Positions 9,697-18,194 of a stretch of 64,000 bases of DNA are shown here, piece by piece (the first letter of the stretch is position 1; every line of letters begins with the position of its first letter). The stretch is from CAVWDI01 sp963753725 (GTDB lineage Bacteria > Chloroflexota > Anaerolineae > Anaerolineales > UBA4823), in NCBI GenBank assembly GCA_963753725.1, contig CAVWDI010000017.1, forward strand, positions 347,126-411,125, in the 5' to 3' direction. Both the position numbers and the translations under genes were made by a program. Below the pieces are notes generated by a model, which did not search any database, had not been told where the DNA came from, and worked only from the letters and a program-made list of their open reading frames with translations.

Positions 9697-9903
9697 TTAA
9701 TCAATCGCTGGATAATTTATTTCTACAAGCAGGGATTTTATTTCTTCCTCAGTGGCAGGTGGTTCAAATGAAATTATCGCTTGTTTTAATGAAATATCAG
9801 CTTCAACAGACGTAACTCCATTAATATCGCTGACTTCGGTTTTTACGTTATGTACACAATGGTTACAAGATATGTTAGGGATTGAATATGTTACAGTCGT
9901 CAT
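9697..9903 (-). CDS. copZ: CopZ-like copper chaperone (heavy-metal-associated domain)
   Basis: 68 residues, one HMA fold with Cys13-x-x-Cys16 in ISCNHCVHNV. It would carry Cu(I) in the cytoplasm to the CopA pump encoded next. The start at 9903 is chosen because a strong GGAGG (9910-9914) sits at the right distance; a start four codons earlier would overlap the ribosome site. Length and ferredoxin-like pattern match CopZ. Confidence 0.9.
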   Translation of the reverse strand: MTTVTYSIPNISCNHCVHNVKTEVSDINGVTSVEADISLKQAIISFEPPATEEEIKSLLVEINYPAID

Positions 9904-9974
9904 AATTTCCTCCAATATATTTTTATTTAATTACCCTTCAATTTGCTCATATTAAAGAATTATTTTTATTTTTA

Positions 9975-10268
9975 CTAAACCTTTGCTGCCGTTTCAAATA
10001 CTTCAGAAATTTCTTTCAATTTACGCTCACGTTCTTCTACGTCCTCACCTCTAACGGCAGTTATCAGACATGAATTGAGGTGTTCTTCGAGAATATTCGA
10101 ACTTACTTTACTCAACGCAGCCTGAACGGCCTGGATCTGACGAATGACATCAATGCAGTAAGCATCGCTTTCGAGCATACGGATTATGCCGCCGACGTGT
10201 CCTTCAATATTTTTTAATCTAAGATGAGCGTTATCATGCTTCATATTATTACCACCGTTGTTCATCAT
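9975..10268 (-). CDS. csoR: CsoR-family copper-sensing repressor
   Basis: 97 residues, all-helical DUF156 fold. The Cu(I) ligands of CsoR are visible with the exact spacing of the family: Cys38 (DAYCIDV), His63 and Cys67 (EEHLNSC). Without copper it binds a G-tract palindrome and represses; Cu(I) releases it. Such a G-tract lies directly before the start codon at 10270-10295. Two start codons are possible: ATG at 10268 or the internal ATG eight codons later (before KHDNAH). First gene of the cop operon. Confidence 0.92.
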   Translation of the reverse strand: MMNNGGNNMKHDNAHLRLKNIEGHVGGIIRMLESDAYCIDVIRQIQAVQAALSKVSSNILEEHLNSCLITAVRGEDVEERERKLKEISEVFETAAKV

Positions 10269-10269
10269 G

Positions 10270-10295
10270 ATACCCCCCCCAGGGGGGATGGGTGT
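10270..10295. promoter_or_regulatory. Putative CsoR operator overlapping the cop transcription start
   Basis: A run of eight C then A then six G (10273-10287) flanked by AT and GTGT resembles the G-tract inverted repeats bound by CsoR. It lies just downstream of the -10 box of the csoR promoter, where bound repressor would block initiation. The same tract, on the minus strand GGGGGGGG, may also act as the ribosome site of csoR. Confidence 0.65.
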
Positions 10296-10299
10296 CTAA

Positions 10300-10328
10300 A
10301 TCATAACAAATACCTCTTGTATTGTCAA
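10300..10328 (-). promoter_or_regulatory. Consensus promoter of the csoR-copZ-copA operon
   Basis: Minus strand TTGACA (10323-10328) and TATGAT (10300-10305) with a 17-base spacer. This is a near-perfect sigma-A promoter; the expected start point falls in the CsoR G-tract. Confidence 0.85.
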
Positions 10329-10358
10329 TATTCTTGGATCTACAGGTTTTTTGTGAGA

Positions 10359-11195
10359 CTACTGAGAATTCAGGATACTTTCGAATGTGCTGACCAGTTC
10401 ATCGAAAGCCACTGTCCCCAACCATTGCCGGACCACGTTCCCCTCTCTGTCCAATAAGTAGAACTGAGGCTGTTTATGATAGTGTAATTGTTGTTTGAAG
10501 ATATCATTTGCTGGATCATCAATATCTAGATAAACAAAATTAATCCGTTCACCATAATGAGTTTCTAATGTGTGGATTTCAGGCGCTAACGCCAGACAAG
10601 TGCCGCACCAATATGCAAAGAATTCAATAAATTGGTAACTTCCAGAGGTTAATTCCACTGAACCAGGATTTGATGCTTGAATTTCTGATGCAATCCAGGC
10701 AGGCATCGTGATTGGGATTTTCGTATTCGTCGGCAAAGGGGTTACGCTAACTTGTGGAGTGATGGTTGTTTGAGGAGTGCTTTGTGGATTTGGGGTTTGG
10801 GTGATTGTAGGAGTAGCCAAATTCAGATTTGGTGTCCCTTCTCCTGGTCCAGGATTAGGTTCAATCCCATTCTCAGATCCAGGTGGTGGATATTGATTCA
10901 ATTCCCATCCATTCTCAAGAGAATTCTCATTAGTTAGACTGGCAGTTATGATCTGATCTGGAAATGTTTTTGGTGAATTGCCCCCTTCAAATGCACCATC
11001 ATTATCGGCTGCTTGTCTCGTTAGGGTTATTTTGGTATCTTCTTGCGCTGTCGCTTTCGATCTACGTTGGCTTTGTTCTACATCTTGAGTACTGGAAGAG
11101 TACAAATTTACGATAGGCTCGCTTATAGTTTTACAAGCCATCATGTTCAAACCAATTACAAGTGATAATAATAAATACTTGTGTCGCTTTTTCAT
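10359..11195 (-). CDS. Thioredoxin-like lipoprotein
   Basis: 278 residues. A lysine start and hydrophobic stretch end in a lipobox with Cys21 (LNMMACKT), so the protein is expected to be lipid-anchored outside the membrane. Residues 30-150 are low-complexity, rich in Thr, Pro, Gln and Asn. Residues about 165-278 are a thioredoxin fold with Trp196-Cys197-Gly-Thr-Cys200 and QPQFYLLDREG after it. It is not part of the cop operon, whose promoter lies just past its 3' end. Role as an extracellular reductase or oxidase is inferred. Confidence 0.85.
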   Translation of the reverse strand: MKKRHKYLLLSLVIGLNMMACKTISEPIVNLYSSSTQDVEQSQRRSKATAQEDTKITLTRQAADNDGAFEGGNSPKTFPDQIITASLTNENSLENGWELNQYPPPGSENGIEPNPGPGEGTPNLNLATPTITQTPNPQSTPQTTITPQVSVTPLPTNTKIPITMPAWIASEIQASNPGSVELTSGSYQFIEFFAYWCGTCLALAPEIHTLETHYGERINFVYLDIDDPANDIFKQQLHYHKQPQFYLLDREGNVVRQWLGTVAFDELVSTFESILNSQ

Positions 11196-11325
11196 TTCCA
11201 GTCAAAACCTATTTAGATGCCTTTTAGTAAAAATCAATCATATCGCTCTCAGATAGTTTGTCAAGGCGAAAGAATTACTGTAAATTTAATTATTTGAAGA
11301 CATCAACCATTTTATGGGCAACTTA

Positions 11326-11354
11326 TTGACAACCAGACCTCATCACTTTACACT
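11326..11354 (+). promoter_or_regulatory. Promoter for the TlpA-like / Lgt-like gene pair
   Basis: TTGACA at 11326-11331 and TACACT at 11349-11354 with a 17-base spacer, about 60 bases before the start codon at 11415. Confidence 0.7.
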
Positions 11355-11414
11355 TTATTACCATTTTTATATAATACTCAATTCAGGGTAAGGACAACAA
11401 TAGAAACACAACGG

Positions 11415-11975
11415 ATGCTCTCCAAATTATCAAATCCCCAGCCGCGCCTGCTTTCCTTATTAATCCTTTTGGTCTGTGCCATCTGGATAATATTCAGTCG
11501 AGTTGATGATAAACAAATAAATACACATTCCAATTCTGTTCCATTCGCTGGGTTTGAAGCGCCTGATTTCCGTGTAGCAGATATTAACGGAGAGTCCATC
11601 TCACTATCAAACTATAAAGGTCAAACTGTTCTGCTCAATTTTTGGGCAAGTTGGTGCTCACCATGCAGAGCTGAGATGCCAGCCATGGAACGTATATACC
11701 AGGATTACAAGGATCAAGGATTTGAACTTCTTGCTCTGAATTCGACTCATCAGGACGGAAAACAAAACGCAATTGATTTTGCTGATGAATTAAATTTATC
11801 ATTCCCGATACTATTTGATGAGACCGGGAGTGTCTCAAATCAATATCAAATCCAAGCATTACCAAGTTCCTTTTTTATCGATGGTAGTGGAATGATACAA
11901 GAAGTTGTGATTGGAGGCCCCATGTCCGAGGCGCTCCTCCGCATCCGGGTTCAAAACCTTTTGGAAGGAAAATAA
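11415..11975 (+). CDS. TlpA-like membrane-anchored redoxin
   Basis: 186 residues: an N-terminal membrane anchor (about 11-28), then a redoxin domain with Trp80-Cys81-Ser-Pro-Cys84 and ALPSSFFIDGSG as the cis-Pro loop. Exported thiol-disulfide exchange is expected. It is only 9 bases before the Lgt-family gene, so the two share a transcript. The window contains three related TlpA-type proteins; this one is not linked to ccdA. Confidence 0.9.
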   Translation: MLSKLSNPQPRLLSLLILLVCAIWIIFSRVDDKQINTHSNSVPFAGFEAPDFRVADINGESISLSNYKGQTVLLNFWASWCSPCRAEMPAMERIYQDYKDQGFELLALNSTHQDGKQNAIDFADELNLSFPILFDETGSVSNQYQIQALPSSFFIDGSGMIQEVVIGGPMSEALLRIRVQNLLEGK

Positions 11976-11984
11976 TAAGAATAA

Positions 11985-12719
11985 ATGTTTCCCATTATCA
12001 ACATCGGTCCTCTGGCAATTCAAACTCCTGGATTAATTCTCATCATCGGTTTATGGACCGGATTATGGATAGCTGAAAAATATCTCTCCGTTACAGGGAT
12101 TTCTTCAAATACATTTAATAATCTGGTTCTTCTAGCCTTGGTCGCCGGCATCCTTGGCGGCCGCATCACTTATGCCATCCAATATGCAGATGCATTTTTA
12201 CTTGATCCCCGTAGTTTGATTTCATTAAACACAAATCTTTTTGATCTGCGCGGGGGATTACTATTTGCCTTTTTAACAGGACTGATTTACGGTGGAAGGA
12301 AAGGATTAGATCTTTGGGTCACGCTTGACGCGCTCACTCCGTTGTTCGGAGTATTGGGGATCACTTTAGGCTTATCAAATATGGCGTCAGGATCAAACTA
12401 TGGTGCCGTTTCAAATTTACCCTGGGCCGTTGAACTTTGGAGAGTTAAAAGACATCCAACACAAATCTATAAAATTATTTTATCAATCATCATTATTTTC
12501 ATCCTCTGGCCTGGTAGAGAGAAGGTTCAGAAATTGAAGCCCGGTCAGTATTTCTTATTATTCGTGGCAGCAAGTTCGGTTGGATATATCTTTATTGCGA
12601 CATTCACTGCGAACTACAACCTGTTGGCAGGAGGATTCCGCCTGGAACAAATCTCCGCCTGGTTGATCCTTGCAGTAAGTCTATGGGGCTTCAATCGACG
12701 ATCAAAAGAAAATATATAG
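11985..12719 (+). CDS. Lgt-family membrane protein (divergent prolipoprotein diacylglyceryl transferase)
   Basis: 244 residues, about seven membrane segments, with the family blocks GILGGRITYAIQ (50s-60s) and HPTQIYK (157-163). Lgt transfers diacylglyceryl from phosphatidylglycerol to the lipobox cysteine of prolipoproteins. Two catalytic regions look altered: the HGG motif reads LRGG near 88-91, and the arginine-asparagine motif of the Lgt signature reads GLSNMASGSNYG near 129-140. It may therefore be a non-canonical paralog. It follows a TlpA-like redoxin by 9 bases. Assignment to the family is firm, activity is not. Confidence 0.8.
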   Translation: MFPIINIGPLAIQTPGLILIIGLWTGLWIAEKYLSVTGISSNTFNNLVLLALVAGILGGRITYAIQYADAFLLDPRSLISLNTNLFDLRGGLLFAFLTGLIYGGRKGLDLWVTLDALTPLFGVLGITLGLSNMASGSNYGAVSNLPWAVELWRVKRHPTQIYKIILSIIIIFILWPGREKVQKLKPGQYFLLFVAASSVGYIFIATFTANYNLLAGGFRLEQISAWLILAVSLWGFNRRSKENI

Positions 12720-12804
12720 GCTAAATGAGTTTTTATTGGAGAGTGTCACCATTATCAATAATACACATCTAATTAAGAAACAGAATTTTTAGGAGCGAAG
12801 AAAC

Positions 12805-13209
12805 GTGGATGAACTCGGCTTTGTCGTACACTCAGAAATCCCCTATGATCAAGCAGTAGGTTTAGTATACGATGCATTAAAAAGTGAAGGTTTTGGTGTT
12901 CTTACCCAGATTGACGTAAAAAAAACGCTCAAGGAGAAATTGGGGGAAGAATTTCGTCCTTATGTAATAATCGGTGCATGTAACCCTCCGCTCGCGCACC
13001 GTGCGCTCTCGATTGATCCTGCTATCGGATTGATGCTCCCTTGCAACGTAACTGTTGAAGACAACAATAAAGGAGGTTCGGTAATCCGCCTTTTAAATCC
13101 AAAAATGATGGTAAATTTTGGTAAATTGCAAGATAACCAAGATCTAGCTTTGGTAGCAGATGAAGCCTTTGAAAAAATCAAGCGTGTTGCTTTATCCATC
13201 CAGGGATAG
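12805..13209 (+). CDS. DUF302 domain protein
   Basis: 134 residues with a GTG start preceded by AGGAG. It matches the DUF302 pattern: an N-terminal amphipathic segment, VKKTLKEKLG, then YVIIGACNPPLAHRAL and a C-terminal helix. DUF302 proteins are small cytoplasmic proteins of unknown function, often near redox or metal genes. No catalytic motif is visible. Confidence 0.85.
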   Translation: MDELGFVVHSEIPYDQAVGLVYDALKSEGFGVLTQIDVKKTLKEKLGEEFRPYVIIGACNPPLAHRALSIDPAIGLMLPCNVTVEDNNKGGSVIRLLNPKMMVNFGKLQDNQDLALVADEAFEKIKRVALSIQG

Positions 13210-13255
13210 ACCCAACAATAAAATTATGTAACCGATACCATTTAAAGGAGTACTT

Positions 13256-13625
13256 ATGGATCAAGTATTTATTAAAAACCTGAACGCTCGAGGAATCATT
13301 GGAATCAACGATTGGGAACGTGTAAAAAAGCAGGAAATTCGAATAAATATAATCCTGTATACAGACCTGCAAAAAGCAGGAGAAAGCGATATCATATCCG
13401 GACTCGGTTAATTATCGAACTGTATCAAAGAAAGTTATCGCACACGCAGAATCTTCCGAAAGATTTACGGTGGAAGCTTTGGCCTCAGATCTGGCAAAAA
13501 TATGTTTAGCAGAAAAAGGTGTCCTGCGAGCACGAGTGCGTGTTGAAAAACCAGGCGCAGTTCGCTTTGCAGAATCGGTGGGAGTGGAAATTGAACGCGG
13601 ACATGATGGATCATATAAAACGTGA
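13256..13625 (+). CDS. folB: Dihydroneopterin aldolase FolB, with one frame break near 13402
   Basis: Converts dihydroneopterin to 6-hydroxymethyl-dihydropterin in folate synthesis. The start has a clear AAAGGAG. The first part (NARGIIGINDWERVKKQEI) and the second part (VNYRTVSKKVIAHAE, FTVEALASDLAKICL, RVRVEKPGAVRFAESVGVEI) are both FolB. Between them the frame breaks at GGACTC (13400-13405); deleting one G gives SDIISDSVNYRT and a normal length of about 122 residues. The gene overlaps folK by about 22 bases, which supports a folB-folK operon. A sequence error is the likely cause. Confidence 0.88.
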
Positions 13626-14100
13626 CCCGGTTCAGGCTTGTCTGGGACTGGGCTCCAATATTCACCCTGGATACAACTTGATTAAGTCTGTTGAATTTCT
13701 AAGTAAACAATTAAACCTGATTGACGTTTCAAACGTATGGGAAACTTTACCTGTTGGTACAGTGGGACCAAAATTTTTAAATGCGGCTTTATTGGTTCAA
13801 ACAAGCTTGAGCCCCAAGCAGCTTAAATTCCAAATAACGCGACCAATCGAAATTCATTTGGGACGCGTCCGTACTCCAGACAAAAATGCTCCCCGCACAA
13901 TTGATATTGATCTATTGATATGGGATGATCAGGTGGTTGACCCAGAACTGCTGGATCATGCATACATCGCTGTACCCGTATCTGAAATATTGCCCAATTT
14001 TATACCTCAGGGTTACGGGGAATCCATTAAAACCATAGCACAGAAGATGAACGCATCCAAATCTGTCATCAAATGTACAGAATTTTCACTTGATTTCTAA
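13603..14100 (+). CDS. folK: 6-hydroxymethyl-dihydropterin pyrophosphokinase FolK
   Basis: About 165 residues. It transfers pyrophosphate from ATP to hydroxymethyl-dihydropterin, the step after FolB. GLGSN near the start, VWETLPVG, and the metal-binding RTIDIDLLIW with FolK-type HxYxxxPV (HAYIAVPV) near the C-terminus are all visible. Two adjacent ATG codons (13603, 13606) are possible starts; both lie inside the end of folB. It converges with folE, the first enzyme of the same pathway. Confidence 0.92.
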   Translation: MMDHIKRDPVQACLGLGSNIHPGYNLIKSVEFLSKQLNLIDVSNVWETLPVGTVGPKFLNAALLVQTSLSPKQLKFQITRPIEIHLGRVRTPDKNAPRTIDIDLLIWDDQVVDPELLDHAYIAVPVSEILPNFIPQGYGESIKTIAQKMNASKSVIKCTEFSLDF

Positions 14101-14109
14101 ATCAAATAA

Positions 14110-14739
14110 TTATAAAACAGGATTCGAACCTCGCGCGATATTTGCCAGAAATTCTTCACGTGTCGCGAGTCTTGTACGGAATGCGCCCAACATCGTTGAA
14201 GTTGTCATTCTTGCATCGTGTTTCCTGACCCCGCGCATTGTCGCGCATAGATGTAAACCTTCAACCACTACAGCAACACCGAGAGGATTTAACAATTTGT
14301 CCACAAATTCGGCTATTTGTCGGGTCATCCGTTCTTGAACCTGCAGCCTTTTTGCGAACAAATCTACTATCCTGGGTATCTTCGACAATCCAATAACCTT
14401 GTCGCACGGTAAATATGCTACATGCGCACGTCCGATAAAAGGAAGCATGTGGTGTTCGCAAAGACTATAAAACTCAATATCACGAACGAGAACCATTTCA
14501 TCGTACTTCACATCAAATAAGGCATCATTCACAAGTGCGATAGGATCTTGCCGATACCCCTCCAGGAGTTCATCATACATACGCGCAACTCTGTCTGGAG
14601 TCCGTCTCAATCCCTCACGTTCAGGATCTTCGCCAATTGCAATCAATAACTCGGTAATCACTTTACGGATACTTTCGTGATCGATCTCGTTTTCAGATAA
14701 GAGTTCTGCTGTTTCAATAACTGCTTTTTCGTTATCCAA
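14110..14739 (-). CDS. folE: GTP cyclohydrolase I FolE
   Basis: 209 residues, 7,8-dihydroneopterin triphosphate synthesis from GTP. The zinc ligands Cys94 and His97 (SLCEHHMLPFIG) and Cys165 (GLHLCATMRG) are present, as are RTPDRVARMY and GLSKIPRIV. It is convergent with folK with only 9 bases between the stops. Downstream of hpf by 24 bases, so probably co-transcribed with it. Confidence 0.96.
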   Translation of the reverse strand: MDNEKAVIETAELLSENEIDHESIRKVITELLIAIGEDPEREGLRRTPDRVARMYDELLEGYRQDPIALVNDALFDVKYDEMVLVRDIEFYSLCEHHMLPFIGRAHVAYLPCDKVIGLSKIPRIVDLFAKRLQVQERMTRQIAEFVDKLLNPLGVAVVVEGLHLCATMRGVRKHDARMTTSTMLGAFRTRLATREEFLANIARGSNPVL

Positions 14740-14763
14740 TTTATTCCCTTTCCTTATAAAATA

Positions 14764-15333
14764 TCATCCAATTTCCGGTTCAATTAAACCATATGTTCCA
14801 TTCCGTCTGCGATATAGAACATTGATAGAATTTGTGTTAGCGCTGAGGAATATGAAGAAATTTTCATGTCCTAATAATTCCATCTGTTCGAGCGCTTCCA
14901 TCTCGTCCATCGGAGACAACAAAAACTGCTTCCGCCTGGTGATTATCGGACCCAATTCAGACGTGTCCTCTTCAAGCTCTTCACCCTCCATGACGATACC
15001 TGCTGCCGGTACTCCATCCCCGCGTCCTCGAGAGCGTTTTCCCTTATAACGTTCCATACGCCTTTGAATTTTGTCCAAAGCTATATCAAGAGCAGCAAAA
15101 ATATCATCAGCTCTTTCTTCCGAGCGCAGGATAAATCCTTTCCCACGCACGGTTATCTGTGCAACCTGTCGATCGTCAGCATTCCTGGCTGACTTCTCAT
15201 ATGATAAATCAACACGCGCTTCATCTATTCCAGGAAGGTAACGATCCAGTTTTGATACCTTTTTATCCGCATATTCACGAATGCGGTCTGTAATTTCCAT
15301 ATTTCTTCCATAAATCTCAACATCTAATGCCAT
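14764..15333 (-). CDS. hpf: Long-form ribosome hibernation promoting factor (HPF/RaiA)
   Basis: 189 residues. The N-terminal S30AE domain (VEIYGRNMEITDRIREYADKK onward) binds in the 30S mRNA channel; the C-terminal domain (about 130-189, RRKQFLLSPMDEMEALEQM) mediates 100S dimerisation. This two-domain form is usual outside enterics. The start is fixed by GGAGGT eight bases upstream. It inactivates ribosomes in slow growth. Confidence 0.93.
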   Translation of the reverse strand: MALDVEIYGRNMEITDRIREYADKKVSKLDRYLPGIDEARVDLSYEKSARNADDRQVAQITVRGKGFILRSEERADDIFAALDIALDKIQRRMERYKGKRSRGRGDGVPAAGIVMEGEELEEDTSELGPIITRRKQFLLSPMDEMEALEQMELLGHENFFIFLSANTNSINVLYRRRNGTYGLIEPEIG

Positions 15334-15432
15334 TAGATTACCTCCAATTGTGTTTATTGAATCTACGACTAATTGAAAAACATAAATATACTTATAAAGT
15401 TAGTTCGCTGAATAAAAAAGAATCCATAAATA

Positions 15433-16179
15433 TTATGCGTATTGATATGCATCAAATCTTGTTCGAGCTAAAGTCAAACCATAAACGACATCCGCTCCCG
15501 CTTCCTTTAGTGCGGAAGCGCAGGCTTCCATCGTTGCTCCGCTCGTGGTCACATCATCAACGATCAATACTCGACTGCCGCTCACATATTTTACTACTGC
15601 ATGAAAAGCGCCTTTCACATTCATCAATCTATCTGAGAACGATAGACCAACCTGGGTTGAAGTCTCACGAATTTTCCGCAGGCATCTAGGGAAGAAAGGC
15701 TTACCAATCGCATAGGCTACAGGTCTCGCCAGTAATGCCGCATGATTATATCCTCGAGTGGATAATCGTTTGACTCCCATAGGCACTGGAAGGACCAAAT
15801 CTGGTTCCCAACCAAGATTATCCACGATATTAATCAATGGCCTGGCCAGTATTTCTCCAAGGGTGATATCCCCGCGATATTTTAAACTGTGAATGGCTTT
15901 TCTGACCGGTCCATCGAAGTAAGCCCATGAACGCAGTGAATCATATGACGGCGCGCTATGCTCGCATGCAGGACAATTCGACTGAATATTGTATGGGCGC
16001 CCGCATTGAATACAAACAGCTGGAGGTAATTCATTTACCATTTGCTGGCACTGTAAACACCATCTCGAGCCAGGTGAATTGCATCCCCCACAATGAGGTG
16101 GAAAAAACAAATCCAGTCCTGCCCAAGCATACTTATACATGCGGTATGAAAATCGTTCTCTGCTTTTAATATTCGACAT
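15433..16179 (-). CDS. ComF family phosphoribosyltransferase-like protein
   Basis: 248 residues. Four Cys pairs (CGGC, CLQC, CIQC, CPAC) form an N-terminal zinc ribbon region, and VLIVDDVTTSGATM near residue 205 is the PRPP-binding loop. The family includes ComFC, needed for DNA uptake in competent bacteria, and GntX. Here no other competence gene is adjacent, so the role is uncertain. Confidence 0.9.
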   Translation of the reverse strand: MSNIKSRERFSYRMYKYAWAGLDLFFPPHCGGCNSPGSRWCLQCQQMVNELPPAVCIQCGRPYNIQSNCPACEHSAPSYDSLRSWAYFDGPVRKAIHSLKYRGDITLGEILARPLINIVDNLGWEPDLVLPVPMGVKRLSTRGYNHAALLARPVAYAIGKPFFPRCLRKIRETSTQVGLSFSDRLMNVKGAFHAVVKYVSGSRVLIVDDVTTSGATMEACASALKEAGADVVYGLTLARTRFDAYQYA

Positions 16180-16349
16180 AGAAATCAGTTTACGTCAGGA
16201 GTATTTATCCTTATATACTTAACAATAAAAGAGATTGTCGCTTACGATTGCTTTCCTTCCGCAAGGTGTAACCTCCGAAGGAAATTCACCGGGATTTGGG
16301 AAGAATTCCATACAATTTTGACAACCCCTTTATATTATTTTAAATATCT

Positions 16350-16496
16350 TTAAATAGTTTGTAAAAATTCGTCAATAAAATCACCTATCCAGGGTCCTAG
16401 TAATTCGATCACAACCCATACGATTATTACAACCAAAATAATTACCAGAGCATATTCAACCAATCCTTGACCAGATTCATTCGAATCAGATGACAC
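16350..16496 (-). CDS. Flp/Fap-type pilin subunit, 48 residues
   Basis: A GTG start with a strong AAGGAGG (16502-16510) opens a 48-residue frame. After a short polar leader (SSDSNES) comes GQGLVEYALVIILVVIIVW, the processing site and hydrophobic helix typical of Flp/TadE-type class IVb pilins, where Gly-Gln-Gly/Glu at +5 and Tyr are conserved. It would be cleaved by a prepilin peptidase and assembled into thin pili. No tad assembly genes are nearby. Confidence 0.82.
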   Translation of the reverse strand: MSSDSNESGQGLVEYALVIILVVIIVWVVIELLGPWIGDFIDEFLQTI

Positions 16497-16649
16497 TAAA
16501 AAACCTCCTTCTGCAGCATAACTCCAACCCAGCTAAAAGATAGTTTTCAAACCTCGAAATGGTTACACTCTTCTTTAACTCTCCAACTTGATTATAGAGA
16601 AGAAACCGTAAAAATGCAATATCTAGGAGTCAGGTTAACGATTATCACA

Positions 16650-17901
16650 TCATCCTAAATAATCGGATAATTTTTCTAACGGCATCCGACCAGGATTGAT
16701 TGACCACCATCGGATCCAATACAAACCCAATAAAAGAATTAGCGGCGTAAAAAGGAAAATAATTGGATTCAAGTCAGGTTGTATCCCCCTTTGTACACCG
16801 CTTAATAACAACCACCAAATTCCAATGGATGTGATTAAAAAGAATAGCATCATCAGCCATTTCCCCAATAATCCCCAGCGCTTATCCCAAACTGACAGGA
16901 TAAGTATCATGGCTGGGTACAACATAATGTAATTTTCCAACGTGATGTAAAGGCCTATCATACTCGAGGCTACTAAAGTGAGCATCGCTGTCCAAACGAA
17001 CCAACGGGAATCTTTGACCTAAACAAGCTCTCCATTCAATAAGTAATAAAGCTGCCATTACTCCGGTTAATACCCATCCCGTCTGAGTTCCAACCCCCGG
17101 CAACCAGTGGGCGATAATCGATCCAGGTGTGCTGATAAAGATCACTTCACTGTATTGAATTACTTGCCTTATATAATCGATAACCCAATCTTGAAAGAAC
17201 AAACTACCTGCTGCCACCATAAAAAACAAGCTGCCAAACAGACCCCAAATAATCGTCCAGCGCCCTTTTGATACTGCCCAAATAATAACAAATATATAAA
17301 CCACGATCACCATTTGAGGTTTTATACTTGCCAGAGCGAGCAAGAATCCCGCAAAAGCATCCAGTTCAGATCGGATTGCCAGGAAAGCGGCTGTGATGAA
17401 TAAAGCAATCAAGATTGAAATATTGCCGCTGATCAGGGGGCGCAGAGCGTGATACCACAAGAACGTGTAAACAAACAAAATCAGGATTACCAAAACAGAA
17501 GGGCGCCAATCACTCAACAAAAAGCTTATTACGATCAGGGCAGCCAATGCCAGTTCCAGGACCGTCATCCACAAAGCAAACGCCAGATTATATTCACTGA
17601 ATAATGCAAAAGGCGCGTAGATCAATATTGAATAAAATGGGTAAACAAAAAAACCTGCTTCTTCATTTGATCTGGCTGTCCTCCCGTAAATCATTCGCTC
17701 AACTTCATTAATAGTTTCCTGACTGTATGGATTCGAGCCTTCGGTCATAAACAGCCTTGTACCTTTCCAGCGAGGTACAAACTTATTCATGTCTTGATTT
17801 TGAGCTGCATATTGGTAGTTTATCCAGGTGATTCCCCCAATAACAAAAACAACCAGAATTAATACAACAGTTATTGCAATAGATGCACGTTGGTTATCCA
17901 T
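16650..17901 (-). CDS. Multi-pass membrane protein, GT87/DUF2029-like, with one frame break near 17010
   Basis: About 416 residues, with some ten hydrophobic segments and a large external loop after the first helix (NQDMNKFVPRWKGTRLFMTEGSNPYS). The pattern of DUF2029 glycosyltransferases (polyprenyl-phosphate sugar-dependent mannosyltransferases) is recognisable, including an early acidic loop and a PQMV helix. The frame breaks at AAAGATTC (17008-17015); removing one A gives GQDSRWFVWTAML and continues into the second half. No neighbour points to a pathway, so the substrate is unknown. Confidence 0.65.
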
Positions 17902-18035
17902 ATAATTTCTAAACTGAATTTTTTATCTAACGATTAGTATTTTATTCTGGATTGGATTGGTGCACAACCCTTCTCGGTGGCAGCATTTTCGGCATCAATT
18001 TACCTGAGGCTTCTAGAAAATCCCTAATTACCGTC

Positions 18036-18104
18036 AAAAAAGGCGCCCGGCATAATCGATTTAGATGCTTCTATTTTTGAAACCATCGATAATAACCGGG
18101 CACC
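18036..18104 (-). terminator. Rho-independent terminator of rpoD
   Basis: On the minus strand a stem GGTGCCCGG / CCGGGCGCC (18096-18104 with 18042-18050), extended inward by TTATTATCGAT / ATCGATTATG-like pairing, is followed by six T. It lies about 90 bases after the rpoD stop. Confidence 0.8.
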
Positions 18105-18194
18105 AAAGGATTAACTTCAATTTTTTTAACAGGCTAAGATAACCCAAATGTAAAATTTTACTAATTGTCTCAAAATGAATTCACCGATCAGAAT

